64,000 bases of DNA from Hydractinia symbiolongicarpus (lineage: Eukaryota; Cnidaria; Hydrozoa; Anthoathecata; Hydractiniidae): the NCBI RefSeq assembly GCF_029227915.1, contig NC_079877.1, positions 31,275,851-31,339,850 on the forward strand, given 5' to 3'. Positions within the stretch are counted from its first letter, which is position 1. Each line of letters starts with the position of its first letter. The notes under the pieces were generated by a model, which worked only from the letters and a program-made list of their open reading frames with translations, made no database searches and was not told the DNA's origin. Below are positions 37,233 through 49,508 of this stretch, in pieces. The position numbers and the translations under genes are program-made.

Positions 37233-40200
37233 AAATCACTAAATACATGTTGGTACGAATATGTGACGCAACCGTTGTAACTCAAACGGATTGACACCGT
37301 TAGAAAGTCAATGAAATGTAGTTTTTGAAACTGTCTCTATTTCTTCAGCGCGCGATAACGACTAGGATCCGTCCCACAGTAAAAAATGACTTATTTATCT
37401 TAATTTTTTAGTAAAGCGCTACCACAGAGCCCAGTATAATCGCTGAGTTCCAGCAATCATGTCAAGTTAAGAAGAATGTTATTCCTTGGAGAACAATTGG
37501 CTCATTTATCACATTTATAAGGTCACAGTCCAGAATCAGTTTAATTAATTCCCACAGTCAATCGTTTCACTGTTAAAAGCAATACAACTTAGTAATGTCG
37601 GAAGAAAATCACTAAATACATGTTGGTGCGAACATGTGACGCAACCGTTGCAACTCAAACGGATTGACACCGTTAGAAAGTCAATGAAATGCAGTTTTTG
37701 AAACTGTCTCTATTTCTTCATCGCGCCATAACGACTAGGATCCGTCCCACAGTAAAAAATGACTTATTTATCTTAATTTTTTAGTAAAGCGCTACCACAG
37801 AGCCCAGTGTAATCGCTGAGTTCCAGCAATCATGTCAAATTAAGAAGAATGTTATTCCTTGGAGAACAATTGGCTCATTTATCACATTTATAAGGTCACA
37901 GTCCAGAATCAGTTTATATAATTCCCACAGTCAATCGTTTCACTGTTAAAAGCAATACAACTTAGTAATGTCGGAAGAAAATCACTAAATACATGTTGGT
38001 GCGAACATGTGATGCAACCGTTGCAACTCAAACGGATTGACACCGTTAGAAAGTCAATGAAATGCAGTTTTTGAAACTGTCTCCATTTTCTCAGCGCGAA
38101 CTAACGACCAGGATTCGTTCCACAGTAAAAAATGCCTTATTTATCTTAATTTTTTAATAAAGCGCTACCACAGCGCCTAGTGTAATCGCTGATTTCAAGC
38201 AATCATGTCAAATTATGAAGAATGTTATTCCTTGGAGACCAAAGGCCTCACTTATCACATTAATGAGGTCACATTCTATAATCAGTTCAATTAATTCCCA
38301 CAGTCAATCGTTTCACTGTTAAAAGGAATACAACTTAGTAATATCGGAAGAAAATAACTAAATACATGTTGGTACGAATATGTGACGCAACCGTTGCAAC
38401 TCAAACGGATTGACACCGTTAGAAAGTCAATGAAATGTAGTTTTGGAAACTGTCTCTATTTCTTCAGCGCGAACTAACGACTAGGATTCGTCCCACAGTA
38501 AAAAATGACTTATTTATCTTATTTCTTTAATAAAGCGCTACCACAGCGCCCAGTGTAATCGCTGAGTTCCAGCAATCATGTCAATTTAAGAAAAATGTTA
38601 TTCATTGGAGAACAATTGGCTCATTTTTCACATTTATAGGATGACAGTCCAGAATCAGTTGAATTAACTCCCTCAGTCAATCGTTTCACTGTTAAAAGCA
38701 ATACAATTTAGTAATATGGGAAGAAAATTACTAAATACATGTTGGTACGAATATGTGACGCAACCGTTGTAACTCAAACGGATTGACACCGTTAGAAAGT
38801 CAATGAAATCTAGTTTTTGAAACTGTCTCTATTTCTTCAGCGCGAACTAACGACTAGGATTCGTCCCACAGTAAAAAATGACTTATTTATCTTAATTTTT
38901 TAATAAAGCGCTACCACAGCACCCAGTGTAATCGCTGAGTTCCAGCAATCAGGTCAAATTAAGAAGAATGTTATTCCTTGGAGAACAATTGCCTCATTTT
39001 TCACATTTATAAGGTCACAGTCCAGAATCAGTTCAATTAACTCCCTCAGTGAATTGTTTCACTGTTAAAAGCAATACAACTTAGAAATATCGGAAGAAAA
39101 TCACTAAATACATGTTGGTACGAATATGTGACGCAACCGTTGTAACTTTAAACGGATTGACACCGTTAGAAAGTCAATGAAATGTAGTCTTTGAAACTGT
39201 CTCTATTTCTTCAGCGCGCGATAACGACTTGGATCCGTCCGACAGTAGAAAATGACTTATTTATCCTAATTTTTTAGTAAAACGCTACCACAGAGCCCAG
39301 TGTAATCGCTGAGTTCCAGCAATCATGTCAAATTAAGAAGAATGTTATTCCTTGGAAAACAATTGGCTCATTTATCACATTTATAAGGTCACAGTCCAGA
39401 ATCAGTTTAATTAATTCCCACAGTCAATCGTTTCACTGTTAAAAGCAATACAACTTAGTAATGTCGGAAAAAAATCACTAAATACATGTTGGTGCGAACA
39501 TGTGACGCAACCGTTGCAACTCAAACGGATTGACACCGTTAGAAAGTCAATGAAATGCAGTTTTTGAAACTGTCTCCATTTTCTCAGCGCGAACTAACGA
39601 CCAGGATTCGTCCCACAGTAAAAAATGCCTTATTTATCTTAATTTTTTAATAAAGCGCTACCACAGCGCCTAGTGTAATCGCTGATTTCCAACAATCATG
39701 TCAAATTATGAAGAATGTTATTTCTTTTAGTCAAACTGGCTCATTTATTCCATTTATAAGGACAAAGTCCAAAATCAGTTCAATTAAGTCCCACAGTTAT
39801 TGTTTCACTGTTAAAAGCGATGCAACCTAGTAATATCCGAATACTATCGCTAAATACATGTTGGTACGAATATGTGACGCAACCGTTGTAACTCAAACGG
39901 ATTTAAACCGCTAGAAAGTCAATGAAATGTAGTCTTTGAAACTGTTCTTAATTTTTCAGCGCGTGCTAAAGGCCATGATTGGTCCCACAGTAAGAAAAGA
40001 CTTATTTGACTAAATTTTTAAATAAAGCGCTACCACAGAACCTAATGTAATCGCTGAATTCCAGCAATCATGTCAAATTAAGAAGAATGTCATTCCTTGG
40101 ACACCAATTGCCTCATTTATCACATTAATAAGGTCACAGTCCAGAATCAGTTCAATTAACTCCCTCAGTAAATCGTTTCAATGTTAAAAGCAATACAACT

Positions 40201-40880
40201 TAGTAATATCGGAAGAAAATCACTAAATACATGTTGGTACGAATATGTGACGCAACCGTTGTAACTCAAACGGATTGACACCGTTAGAAAATCAATGAAA
40301 TGTAGTTTTTGAAACTGTCTCTATTTCTTCAGCGCGACCTAACGGCTAGGATTGGTCCCACAATAAAAAATGACTTATTTATCTTAATTTTTTAATAAAG
40401 CGCTACCACAGCGCCCAGTGTAATCGCTGAGTTCCAGCAATCATTTTAAATTGAAAAAAATGTTATTCCTTGGAGACCAATTGGCTCATTTATGACATTT
40501 ATAATGTCACAGTCCAGAATCAGTTCAATTCCCACAGTCAATTGTTTCACTGTTAAAAGCAATACAACTTAGTAATATCGGAAGAAAATCACTAAATACA
40601 TGTTGGTACGAATATGTGACGCAACCGTTGTAACTCAAACGCATTGACACCGTTAGAAAGTCAATGAAATGTAGTCTCTGAAACTGTTCCTATTTATTCA
40701 GCGCGTGCTAACGGCCAGGATTGGTCCCACAGCAAAGAAAGACTTATTTATCTAAATTTTTAAATAAAGCGCTACCACAGAGCCTACTGAACTCGCTGAA
40801 TTCCAGCAATCGTGTCGAATTAAGAAGAATGTTATTCCTTGGAGTCCAATTGCCTCATTCATCACATTTTATTTATTAAA
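37233..40880 (+). repeat. Higher-order unit, 3648 bp, copy 1
   Basis: Matches 40881-44528 at a constant offset of 3648 (about 10 monomers, one shortened). Markers shared at that offset are GATAACGACTAGGATCC (about 37360/41008), GTAACTTTAAACGG (39146/42794), AGTCAAACTGGCTC with TTATTCC (about 39734), and a monomer with an internal deletion (40863/44511). Confidence 0.92.
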
Positions 40881-40890
40881 AAATCACTAA
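40850..40890 (+). repeat. Internally deleted monomer (seen three times)
   Basis: CATTCATCACATTTTATTTA is joined directly to TTAAAAAATCACTAAATAC, dropping the AAGGTCA section and the following cassette, roughly 85 bases. The same junction recurs at about 44511 and 47412, so it arose once and was spread by the 3648 and 2901 bp duplications. Confidence 0.88.
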
Positions 40891-43800
40891 ATACATGTTG
40901 GTACGAATATGTGACGCAACCGTTGTAACTCAAACGGATTGACACCGTTAGAAAGTCAATGAAATGTAGTTTTTGAAACTGTCTCTATTTCTTCAGCGCG
41001 CGATAACGACTAGGATCCGTCCCACAGTAAAAAATGACTTATTTATCTTAATTTTTTAGTAAAGCGCTACCACAGAGCCCAGTATAATCGCTGAGTTCCA
41101 GCAATCATGTCAAGTTAAGAAGAATGTTATTCCTTGGAGAACAATTGGCTCATTTATCACATTTATAAGGTCACAGTCCAGAATCAGTTTAATTAATTCC
41201 CACAGTCAATCGTTTCACTGTTAAAAGCAATACAACTTAGTAATGTCGGAAGAAAATCACTAAATACATGTTGGTGCGAACATGTGACGCAACCGTTGCA
41301 ACTCAAACGGATTGACACCGTTAGAAAGTCAATGAAATGCAGTTTTTGAAACTGTCTCTATTTCTTCATCGCGCCATAACGACTAGGATCCGTCCCACAG
41401 TAAAAAATGACTTATTTATCTTAATTTTTTAGTAAAGCGCTACCACAGAGCCCAGTGTAATCGCTGAGTTCCAGCAATCATGTCAAATTAAGAAGAATGT
41501 TATTCCTTGGAGAACAATTGGCTCATTTATCACATTTATAAGGTCACAGTCCAGAATCAGTTTATATAATTCCCACAGTCAATCGTTTCACTGTTAAAAG
41601 CAATACAACTTAGTAATGTCGGAAGAAAATCACTAAATACATGTTGGTGCGAACATGTGATGCAACTGTTGCAACTCAAACGGATTGACACCGTTAGAAA
41701 GTCAATGAAATGCAGTTTTTGAAACTGTCTCCATTTTCTCAGCGCGAACTAACGACCAGGATTCGTTCCACAGTAAAAAATGCCTTATTTATCTTAATTT
41801 TTTAATAAAGCGCTACCACAGCGCCTAGTGTAATCGCTGATTTCAAGCAATCATGTCAAATTATGAAGAATGTTATTCCTTGGAGACCAAAGGCCTCACT
41901 TATCACATTAATGAGGTCACATTCTATAATCAGTTCAATTAATTCCCACAGTCAATCGTTTCACTGTTAAAAGGAATACAACTTAGTAATATCGGAAGAA
42001 AATAACTAAATACATGTTGGTACGAATATGTGACGCAACCGTTGCAACTCAAACGGATTGACACCGTTAGAAAGTCAATGAAATGTAGTTTTGGAAACTG
42101 TCTCTATTTCTTCAGCGCGAACTAACGACTAGGATTCGTCCCACAGTAAAAAATGACTTATTTATCTTATATCTTTAATAAAGCGCTACCACAGCGCCCA
42201 GTGTAATCGCTGAGTTCCAGCAATCATGTCAATTTAAGAAAAATGTTATTCATTGGAGAACAATTGGCTCATTTTTCACATTTATAGGATGACAGTCCAG
42301 AATCAGTTGAATTAACTCCCTCAGTCAATCGTTTCACTGTTAAAAGCAATACAATTTAGTAATATGGGAAGAAAATTACTAAATACATGTTGGTACGAAT
42401 ATGTGACGCAACCGTTGCAACTCAAACGGATTGACACCGTTAGAAAGTCAATGAAATGTAGTTTTGGAAACTGTCTCTATTTCTTCAGCGCGAACTAACG
42501 ACTAGGATTCGTCCCACAGTAAAAAATGACTTATTTATCTTATATCTTTAATAAAGCGCTACCACAGCACCCAGTGTAATCGCTGAGTTCCAGCAATCAG
42601 GTCAAATTAAGAAGAATGTTATTCATTGGAGAACAATTGCCTCATTTTTCACATTTATAAGGTCACAGTCCAGAATCAGTTCAATTAACTCCCTCAGTGA
42701 ATTGTTTCACTGTTAAAAGCAATACAACTTAGAAATATCGGAAGAAAATCACTAAATACATGTTGGTACGAATATGTGACGCAACCGTTGTAACTTTAAA
42801 CGGATTGACACCGTTAGAAAGTCAATGAAATGTAGTCTTTGAAACTGTCTCTATTTCTTCAGCGCGCGATAACGACTTGGATCCGTCCGACAGTAGAAAA
42901 TGACTTATTTATCTTAATTTTTTAGTAAAACGCTACCACAGAGCCCAGTGTAATCGCTGAGTTCCAGCAATCATGTCAAATTAAGAAGAATGTTATTCCT
43001 TGGAAAACAATTGTCTCATTTATCACATTTATAAGGTCACAGTCCAGAATCAGTTTAATTAATTCCCACAGTCAATCGTTTCACTGTTAAAAGCAATACA
43101 ACTTAGTAATGTCGGAAAAAAATCACTAAATACATGTTGGTGCGAACATGTGACGCAACCGTTGCAACTCAAACGGATTGACACCGTTAGAAAGTCAATG
43201 AAATGCAGTTTTTGAAACTGTCTCCATTTTCTCAGCGCGAACTAACGACCAGGATTCGTCCCACAGTAAAAAATGCCTTATTTATCTTAATTTTTTAATA
43301 AAGCGCTACCACAGCGCCTAGTGTAATCGCTGATTTCCAACAATCATGTCAAATTATGAAGAATGTTATTTCTTTTAGTCAAACTGGCTCATTTATTCCA
43401 TTTATAAGGACAAAGTCCAAAATCAGTTCAATTAAGTCCCACAGTTATTGTTTCACTGTTAAAAGCGATGCAACCTAGTAATATCCGAATACTATCGCTA
43501 AATACATGTTGGTACGAATATGTGACGCAACCGTTGTAACTCAAACGGATTTAAACCGCTAGAAAGTCAATGAAATGTAGTCTTTGAAACTGTTCTTAAT
43601 TTTTCAGCGCGTGCTAAAGGCCATGATTGGTCCCACAGTAAGAAAAGCCTTATTTGACTAAATTTTTAAATAAAGCGCTACCACAGAACCTAATGTAATC
43701 GCTGAATTCCAGCAATCATGTCAAATTAAGAAGAATGTCATTCCTTGGACACCAATTGCCTCATTTATCACATTAATAAGGTCACAGTCCAGAATCAGTT

Positions 43801-44528
43801 CAATTAACTCCCTCAGTAAATCGTTTCAATGTTAAAAGCAATACAACTTAGTAATATCGGAAGAAAATCACTAAATACATGTTGGTATGAATATGTGACG
43901 CAACCGTTGTAACTCAAACGGATTGACACCGTTAGAAAATCAATGAAATGTAGTTTTTGAAACTGTCTCTATTTCTTCAGCGCGACCTAACGGCTAGGAT
44001 TGGTCCCACAATAAAAAATGACTTATTTATCTTAATTTTTTAATAAAGCGCTACCACAGCGCCCAGTGCAATCGCTGAGTTCCAGCAATCATTTTAAATT
44101 GAAAAAAATGTTATTCCTTGGAGACCAATTGGCTCATTTATGACATTTATAATGTCACAGTCCAGAATCAGTTCAATTCCCACAGTCAATTGTTTCACTG
44201 TTAAAAGCAATACAACTTAGTAATATCGGAAGAAAATCACTAAATACATGTTGGTACGAATATGTGACGCAACCGTTGTAACTCAAACGCATTGACACCG
44301 TTAGAAAGTCAATGAAATGTAGTCTCTGAAACTGTTCCTATTTATTCAGCGCGTGCTAACGGCCAGGATTGGTCCCACAGCAAAGAAAGACTTATTTATC
44401 TAAATTTTTAAATAAAGCGCTACCACAGAGCCTACTGAACTCGCTGAATTCCAGCAATCGTGTCGAATTAAGAAGAATGTTATTCCTTGGAGTCCAATTG
44501 CCTCATTCATCACATTTTATTTATTAAA
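40881..44528 (+). repeat. Higher-order unit, 3648 bp, copy 2
   Basis: Second copy, nearly identical to copy 1 apart from scattered substitutions (for example GATGCAACTG near 41660 and GGTATGAATATG near 43885). It also contains a roughly 210-base tract at about 42417-42629 that follows the preceding monomer instead of the copy 1 counterpart. Confidence 0.92.
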
Positions 44529-46020
44529 AAATCACTAAATACATGTTGGTACGAATATGTGACGCAACCGTTGTAACTCAAACGGATTGACACAGTTACA
44601 AAATCAATGAAATGTAGTTCTTGAAACTCTCTCTCTTTCTTCAGCGCGAACTAACGGCTAGGATTGGTCCGACAGTTAAAAATGACTTATTTATCTTAAT
44701 TTTTTAATAAAGCGCTACCACAGCGCCCAGTGTAATAGCTGAGTTCCAGCAATCATGTCAAATTAAGAAGAATGTTACTACTTGTAGTCAAACTGCCTCA
44801 TTTATCACATTTAAAAGGTCAAAGTCCAAAATCAGTTTAAATAAGTCCCACAGTCAAACGTTTCACTGTTAAAAGCGATGCAACCTAGTAATATCCGAAT
44901 ACTATCGCTAAATACATGTTGGTACGAATATGTGACGCAACCGTTGTAACTCAAACGGATTAACGCCGGTAGAAAGTCAATGAAATGTAGTCTTTGGAAC
45001 TGTTCCTCTTTGTTCAGCGCGTGCTAACGGCCAGAATTTGTCCCACAGTAAAAAATGACTTATTTATCTTAATTTTTTAATAAAGCGCTACCACAGCGCC
45101 CAGTGTAATCGCTGAGTTCCAGCAATCATGTCAAATTAAGAAGAATGTTATTCCTTGGAGAACAATTGCCTCATTTTTTACATTTATAAGGTCACAGTCC
45201 AGAATCAGTTCAATTAATTCCCTCAGTGAATCGTTTCACAGTTAAAAGCAATACAACTTAGAAATATCGGAAGAAAATCACTAAATACATGTTGGTACAA
45301 ATATGTGACGCAACCGTTGTAACTCAAACGGATTGACACCGTTAGAAAGTCAATGAAATGTAGTTTTTGAAACTGTCTCTATTTCTTCAGCGCGCGATAA
45401 CGACTAGGATCCGTCCCACAGTAAAAAATGACTTATTTATCTTAATTTTTTAGTAAAGCGCTACCACAGAGCCCAGTATAATCGCTGAGTCCCAGCAATC
45501 ATGTCAAATTAAGAAGAATGTTATTCCTTGGAGAACAATTGGCTCATTTATCACATTTATAAGGTCACAGTCCAGAATCAGTTTAATTAATTCCCAGAGT
45601 CAATCGTTTCACTGTTAAAAGCAATACAACTTAGTAATGTCGGAAGAAAATCACTAAATACATGTTGGTGCGAACATGTGACGCAACCGTTGCAACTCAA
45701 ACGGATTGACACCGTTAGAAAGTCAATGAAATGCAGTTTTTGAAACTGTCTCTATTTCTTCAGCGCGCGATAACGACTAGGATCCGTCCCACAGTAAAAA
45801 ATGACTAATTTATCTTAATTTTTTAGTAAAGCGCTACCACAGAGCCCAGTGTAATCGCTGAGTTCCAGCAATCATGTCAAATTAAGAAGAATGTTATTCC
45901 TTGGAGAACAATTGGCTCATTTATCACATTTATAAGGTCACAGTCCAGAATCAGTTTATATAATTCCCACAGTCAATCTTTTCATTGTTAAAAGCAATAC
46001 AACTTAGTAATGTCGGAAGA
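43120..46020 (+). repeat. Higher-order unit, 2901 bp, copy 1
   Basis: Matches 46021-48921 at an offset of 2901. Rare shared markers are ACACAGTTACAAAATC (44591/47492), GTTACTACTTGTAGTC, CTGAGTCCCAGCAATC (45488/48389) and TTGGTACAAATATG. It overlaps the end of the 3648 bp copy, so the 2901 bp event came after or cut across it. Confidence 0.9.
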
Positions 46021-48921
46021 AAATCACTAAATACATGTTGGTGCGAACATGTGACGCAACCGTTGCAACTCAAACGGATTGACACCGTTAGAAAGTCAAT
46101 GAAATGCAGTTTTTGAAACTGTCTCCATTTTCTCAGCGCGAACTAACGACCAGGATTCGTCCCACAGTAAAAAATGCCTTATTTATCTTAATTTTTTAAT
46201 AAAGCGCTACCACAGCGCCTAGTGTAATCGCTGATTTCCAACAATCATGTCAAATTATGAAGAATGTTATTTCTTTTAGTCAAACTGGCTCATTTATTCC
46301 ATTTATAAGGACAAAGTCCAAAATCAGTTCAATTAAGTCCCACAGTTATTGTTTCACTGTTAAAAGCGATGCAACCTAGTAATATCCGAATACTATCGCT
46401 AAATACATGTTGGTACGAATATGTGACGCAACCGTTGTAACTCAAACGGATTTAAACCGCTAGAAAGTCAATGAAATGTAGTCTTTGAAACTGTTCTTAA
46501 TTTTTCAGCGCGTGCTAAAGGCCATGATTGGTCCCACAGTAAGAAAAGACTTATTTGACTAAATTTTTAAATAAAGCGCTACCACAGAACCTAATGTAAT
46601 CGCTGAATTCCAGCAATCATGTCAAATTAAGAAGAATGTCATTCCTTGGACACCAATTGCCTCATTTATCACATTAATAAGGTCACAGTCCAGAATCAGT
46701 TCAATTAACTCCCTCAGTAAATCGTTTCAATGTTAAAAGCAATACAACTTAGTAATATCGGAAGAAAATCACTAAATACATGTTGGTATGAATATGTGAC
46801 GCAACCGTTGTAACTCAAACGGATTGACACCGTTAGAAAATCAATGAAATGTAGTTTTTGAAACTGTCTCTATTTCTTCAGCGCGACCTAACGGCTAGGA
46901 TTGGTCCCACAATAAAAAATGACTTATTTATCTTAATTTTTTAATAAAGCGCTACCACAGCGCCCAGTGCAATCGCTGAGTTCCAGCAATCATTTTAAAT
47001 TGAAAAAAATGTTATTCCTTGGAGACCAATTGGCTCATTTATGACATTTATAATGTCACAGTCCAGAATCAGTTCAATTCCCACAGTCAATTGTTTCACT
47101 GTTAAAAGCAATACAACTTAGTAATATCGGAAGAAAATCACTAAATACATGTTGGTACGAATATGTGACGCAACCGTTGTAACTCAAACGCATTGACACC
47201 GTTAGAAAGTCAATGAAATGTAGTCTCTGAAACTGTTCCTATTTATTCAGCGCGTGCTAACGGCCAGGATTGGTCCCACAGCAAAGAAAGACTTATTTAT
47301 CTAAATTTTTAAATAAAGCGCTACCACAGAGCCTACTGAACTCGCTGAATTCCAGCAATCGTGTCGAATTAAGAAGAATGTTATTCCTTGGAGTCCAATT
47401 GCCTCATTCATCACATTTTATTTATTAAAAAATCACTAAATACATGTTGGTACGAATATGTGACGCAACCGTTGTAACTCAAACGGATTGACACAGTTAC
47501 AAAATCAATGAAATGTAGTTCTTGAAACTCTCTCTCTTTCTTCAGCGCGAACTAACGGCTAGGATTGGTCCGACAGTTAAAAATGACTTATTTATCTTAA
47601 TTTTTTAATAAAGCGCTACCACAGCGCCCAGTGTAATAGCTGAGTTCCAGCAATCATGTCAAATTAAGAAGAATGTTACTACTTGTAGTCAAACTGCCTC
47701 ATTTATCACATTTAAAAGGTCAAAGTCCAAAATCAGTTTAAATAAGTCCCACAGTCAAACGTTTCACTGTTAAAAGCGATGCAACCTAGTAATATCCGAA
47801 TACTATCGCTAAATACATGTTGGTACGAATATGTGACGCAACCGTTGTAACTCAAACGGATTAACGCCGGTAGAAAGTCAATGAAATGTAGTCTTTGGAA
47901 CTGTTCCTCTTTGTTCAGCGCGTGCTAACGGCCAGAATTTGTCCCACAGTAAAAAATGACTTATTTATCTTAATTTTTTAATAAAGCGCTACCACAGCGC
48001 CCAGTGTAATCGCTGAGTTCCAGCAATCATGTCAAATTAAGAAGAATGTTATTCCTTGGAGAACAATTGCCTCATTTTTTACATTTATAAGGTCACAGTC
48101 CAGAATCAGTTCAATTAATTCCCTCAGTGAATCGTTTCACAGTTAAAAGCAATACAACTTAGAAATATCGGAAGAAAATCACTAAATACATGTTGGTACA
48201 AATATGTGACGCAACCGTTGTAACTCAAACGGATTGACACCGTTAGAAAGTCAATGAAATGTAGTTTTTGAAACTGTCTCTATTTCTTCAGCGCGCGATA
48301 ACGACTAGGATCCGTCCCACAGTAAAAAATGACTTATTTATCTTAATTTTTTAGTAAAGCGCTACCACAGAGCCCAGTATAATCGCTGAGTCCCAGCAAT
48401 CATGTCAAATTAAGAAGAATGTTATTCCTTGGAGAACAATTGGCTCATTTATCACATTTATAAGGTCACAGTCCAGAATCAGTTTAATTAATTCCCACAG
48501 TCAATCGTTTCACTGTTAAAAGCAATACAACTTAGTAATGTCGGAAGAAAATCACTAAATACATGTTGGTGCGAACATGTGACGCAACCGTTGCAACTCA
48601 AACGGATTGACAACGTTAGAAAGTCAATGAAATGCAGTTTTTGAAACTGTCTCTATTTCTTCATCGCGCCATAACGACTAGGATCCGTCCCACAGTAAAA
48701 AATGACTTATTTATCTTAATTTTTTAGTAAAGCGCTACCACAGAGCCCAGTGTAATCGCTGAGTTCCAGCAATCATGTCAAATTAAGAAGAATGTTATTC
48801 CTTGGAGAACAATTGGCTCATTTATCACATTTATAAGGTCACAGTCCAGAATCAGTTTATATAATTCCCACAGTCAATCTTTTCATTGTTAAAAGCAATA
48901 CAACTTAGTAATGTCGGAAGA
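46021..48921 (+). repeat. Higher-order unit, 2901 bp, copy 2
   Basis: Second copy. It departs from copy 1 near 48660, where CTTCATCGCGCCATAAC replaces CTTCAGCGCGCGATAAC, as in the 37700 and 41370 monomers. This suggests a local conversion. It ends at about 48920-49020. Confidence 0.88.
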
Positions 48922-49508
48922 AAATCACTAAATACATGTTGGTGCGAACATGTGACGCAACCGTTGCAACTCAAACGGATTGACACCGTTAGAAAGTCAA
49001 TGAAATGCAGTTTTTGAAACTGTCTCAATTTCCTCAGCGCGAACTAACGACCAGGATTCGTTCCACAGTAAAAAATGCCTTATTTATCTTAATTTTTTAA
49101 TAAAGCGCTACCACAGCGCCTAGTGTAATCGCTAATTTCCAGCAATCATGTCAAATTATGAAGAATGTTATTCCTTGGAGACCAAAGGCCTCACTTATCA
49201 CATTAATGAGGTCACATTCCATAATCAGTTCTATTAATTCACACAGCCAATCGTTTCACTGTTAAAAGCAATACAACTTAGTAATATCGGAAAAAAATCA
49301 CTAAATACATGTTGATACGAATATGTGACGCAACCGTTGCAACTCAAACGGATTGACACCGTTAGAAAGTCAATGAAATGTAGTTTTGGAAACTGTCTCT
49401 ATTTCTTCAGCGCGAACTAACGACTAGGATTCGTCCCACAGTAAAAAATGACTTATTTATCTTATTTCTTTAATAAAGCGCTACCACAGCGCGCAGTGGA
49501 ATCGCTGA
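48922..49508 (+). repeat. Satellite monomers linking two higher-order blocks
   Basis: One to two monomers resembling the 35850-36130 region (CAAAGGCCTCACTTATC, CACACAGCCAATCG, TTGATACGAATATG). Nothing beyond the satellite is seen. Confidence 0.7.
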
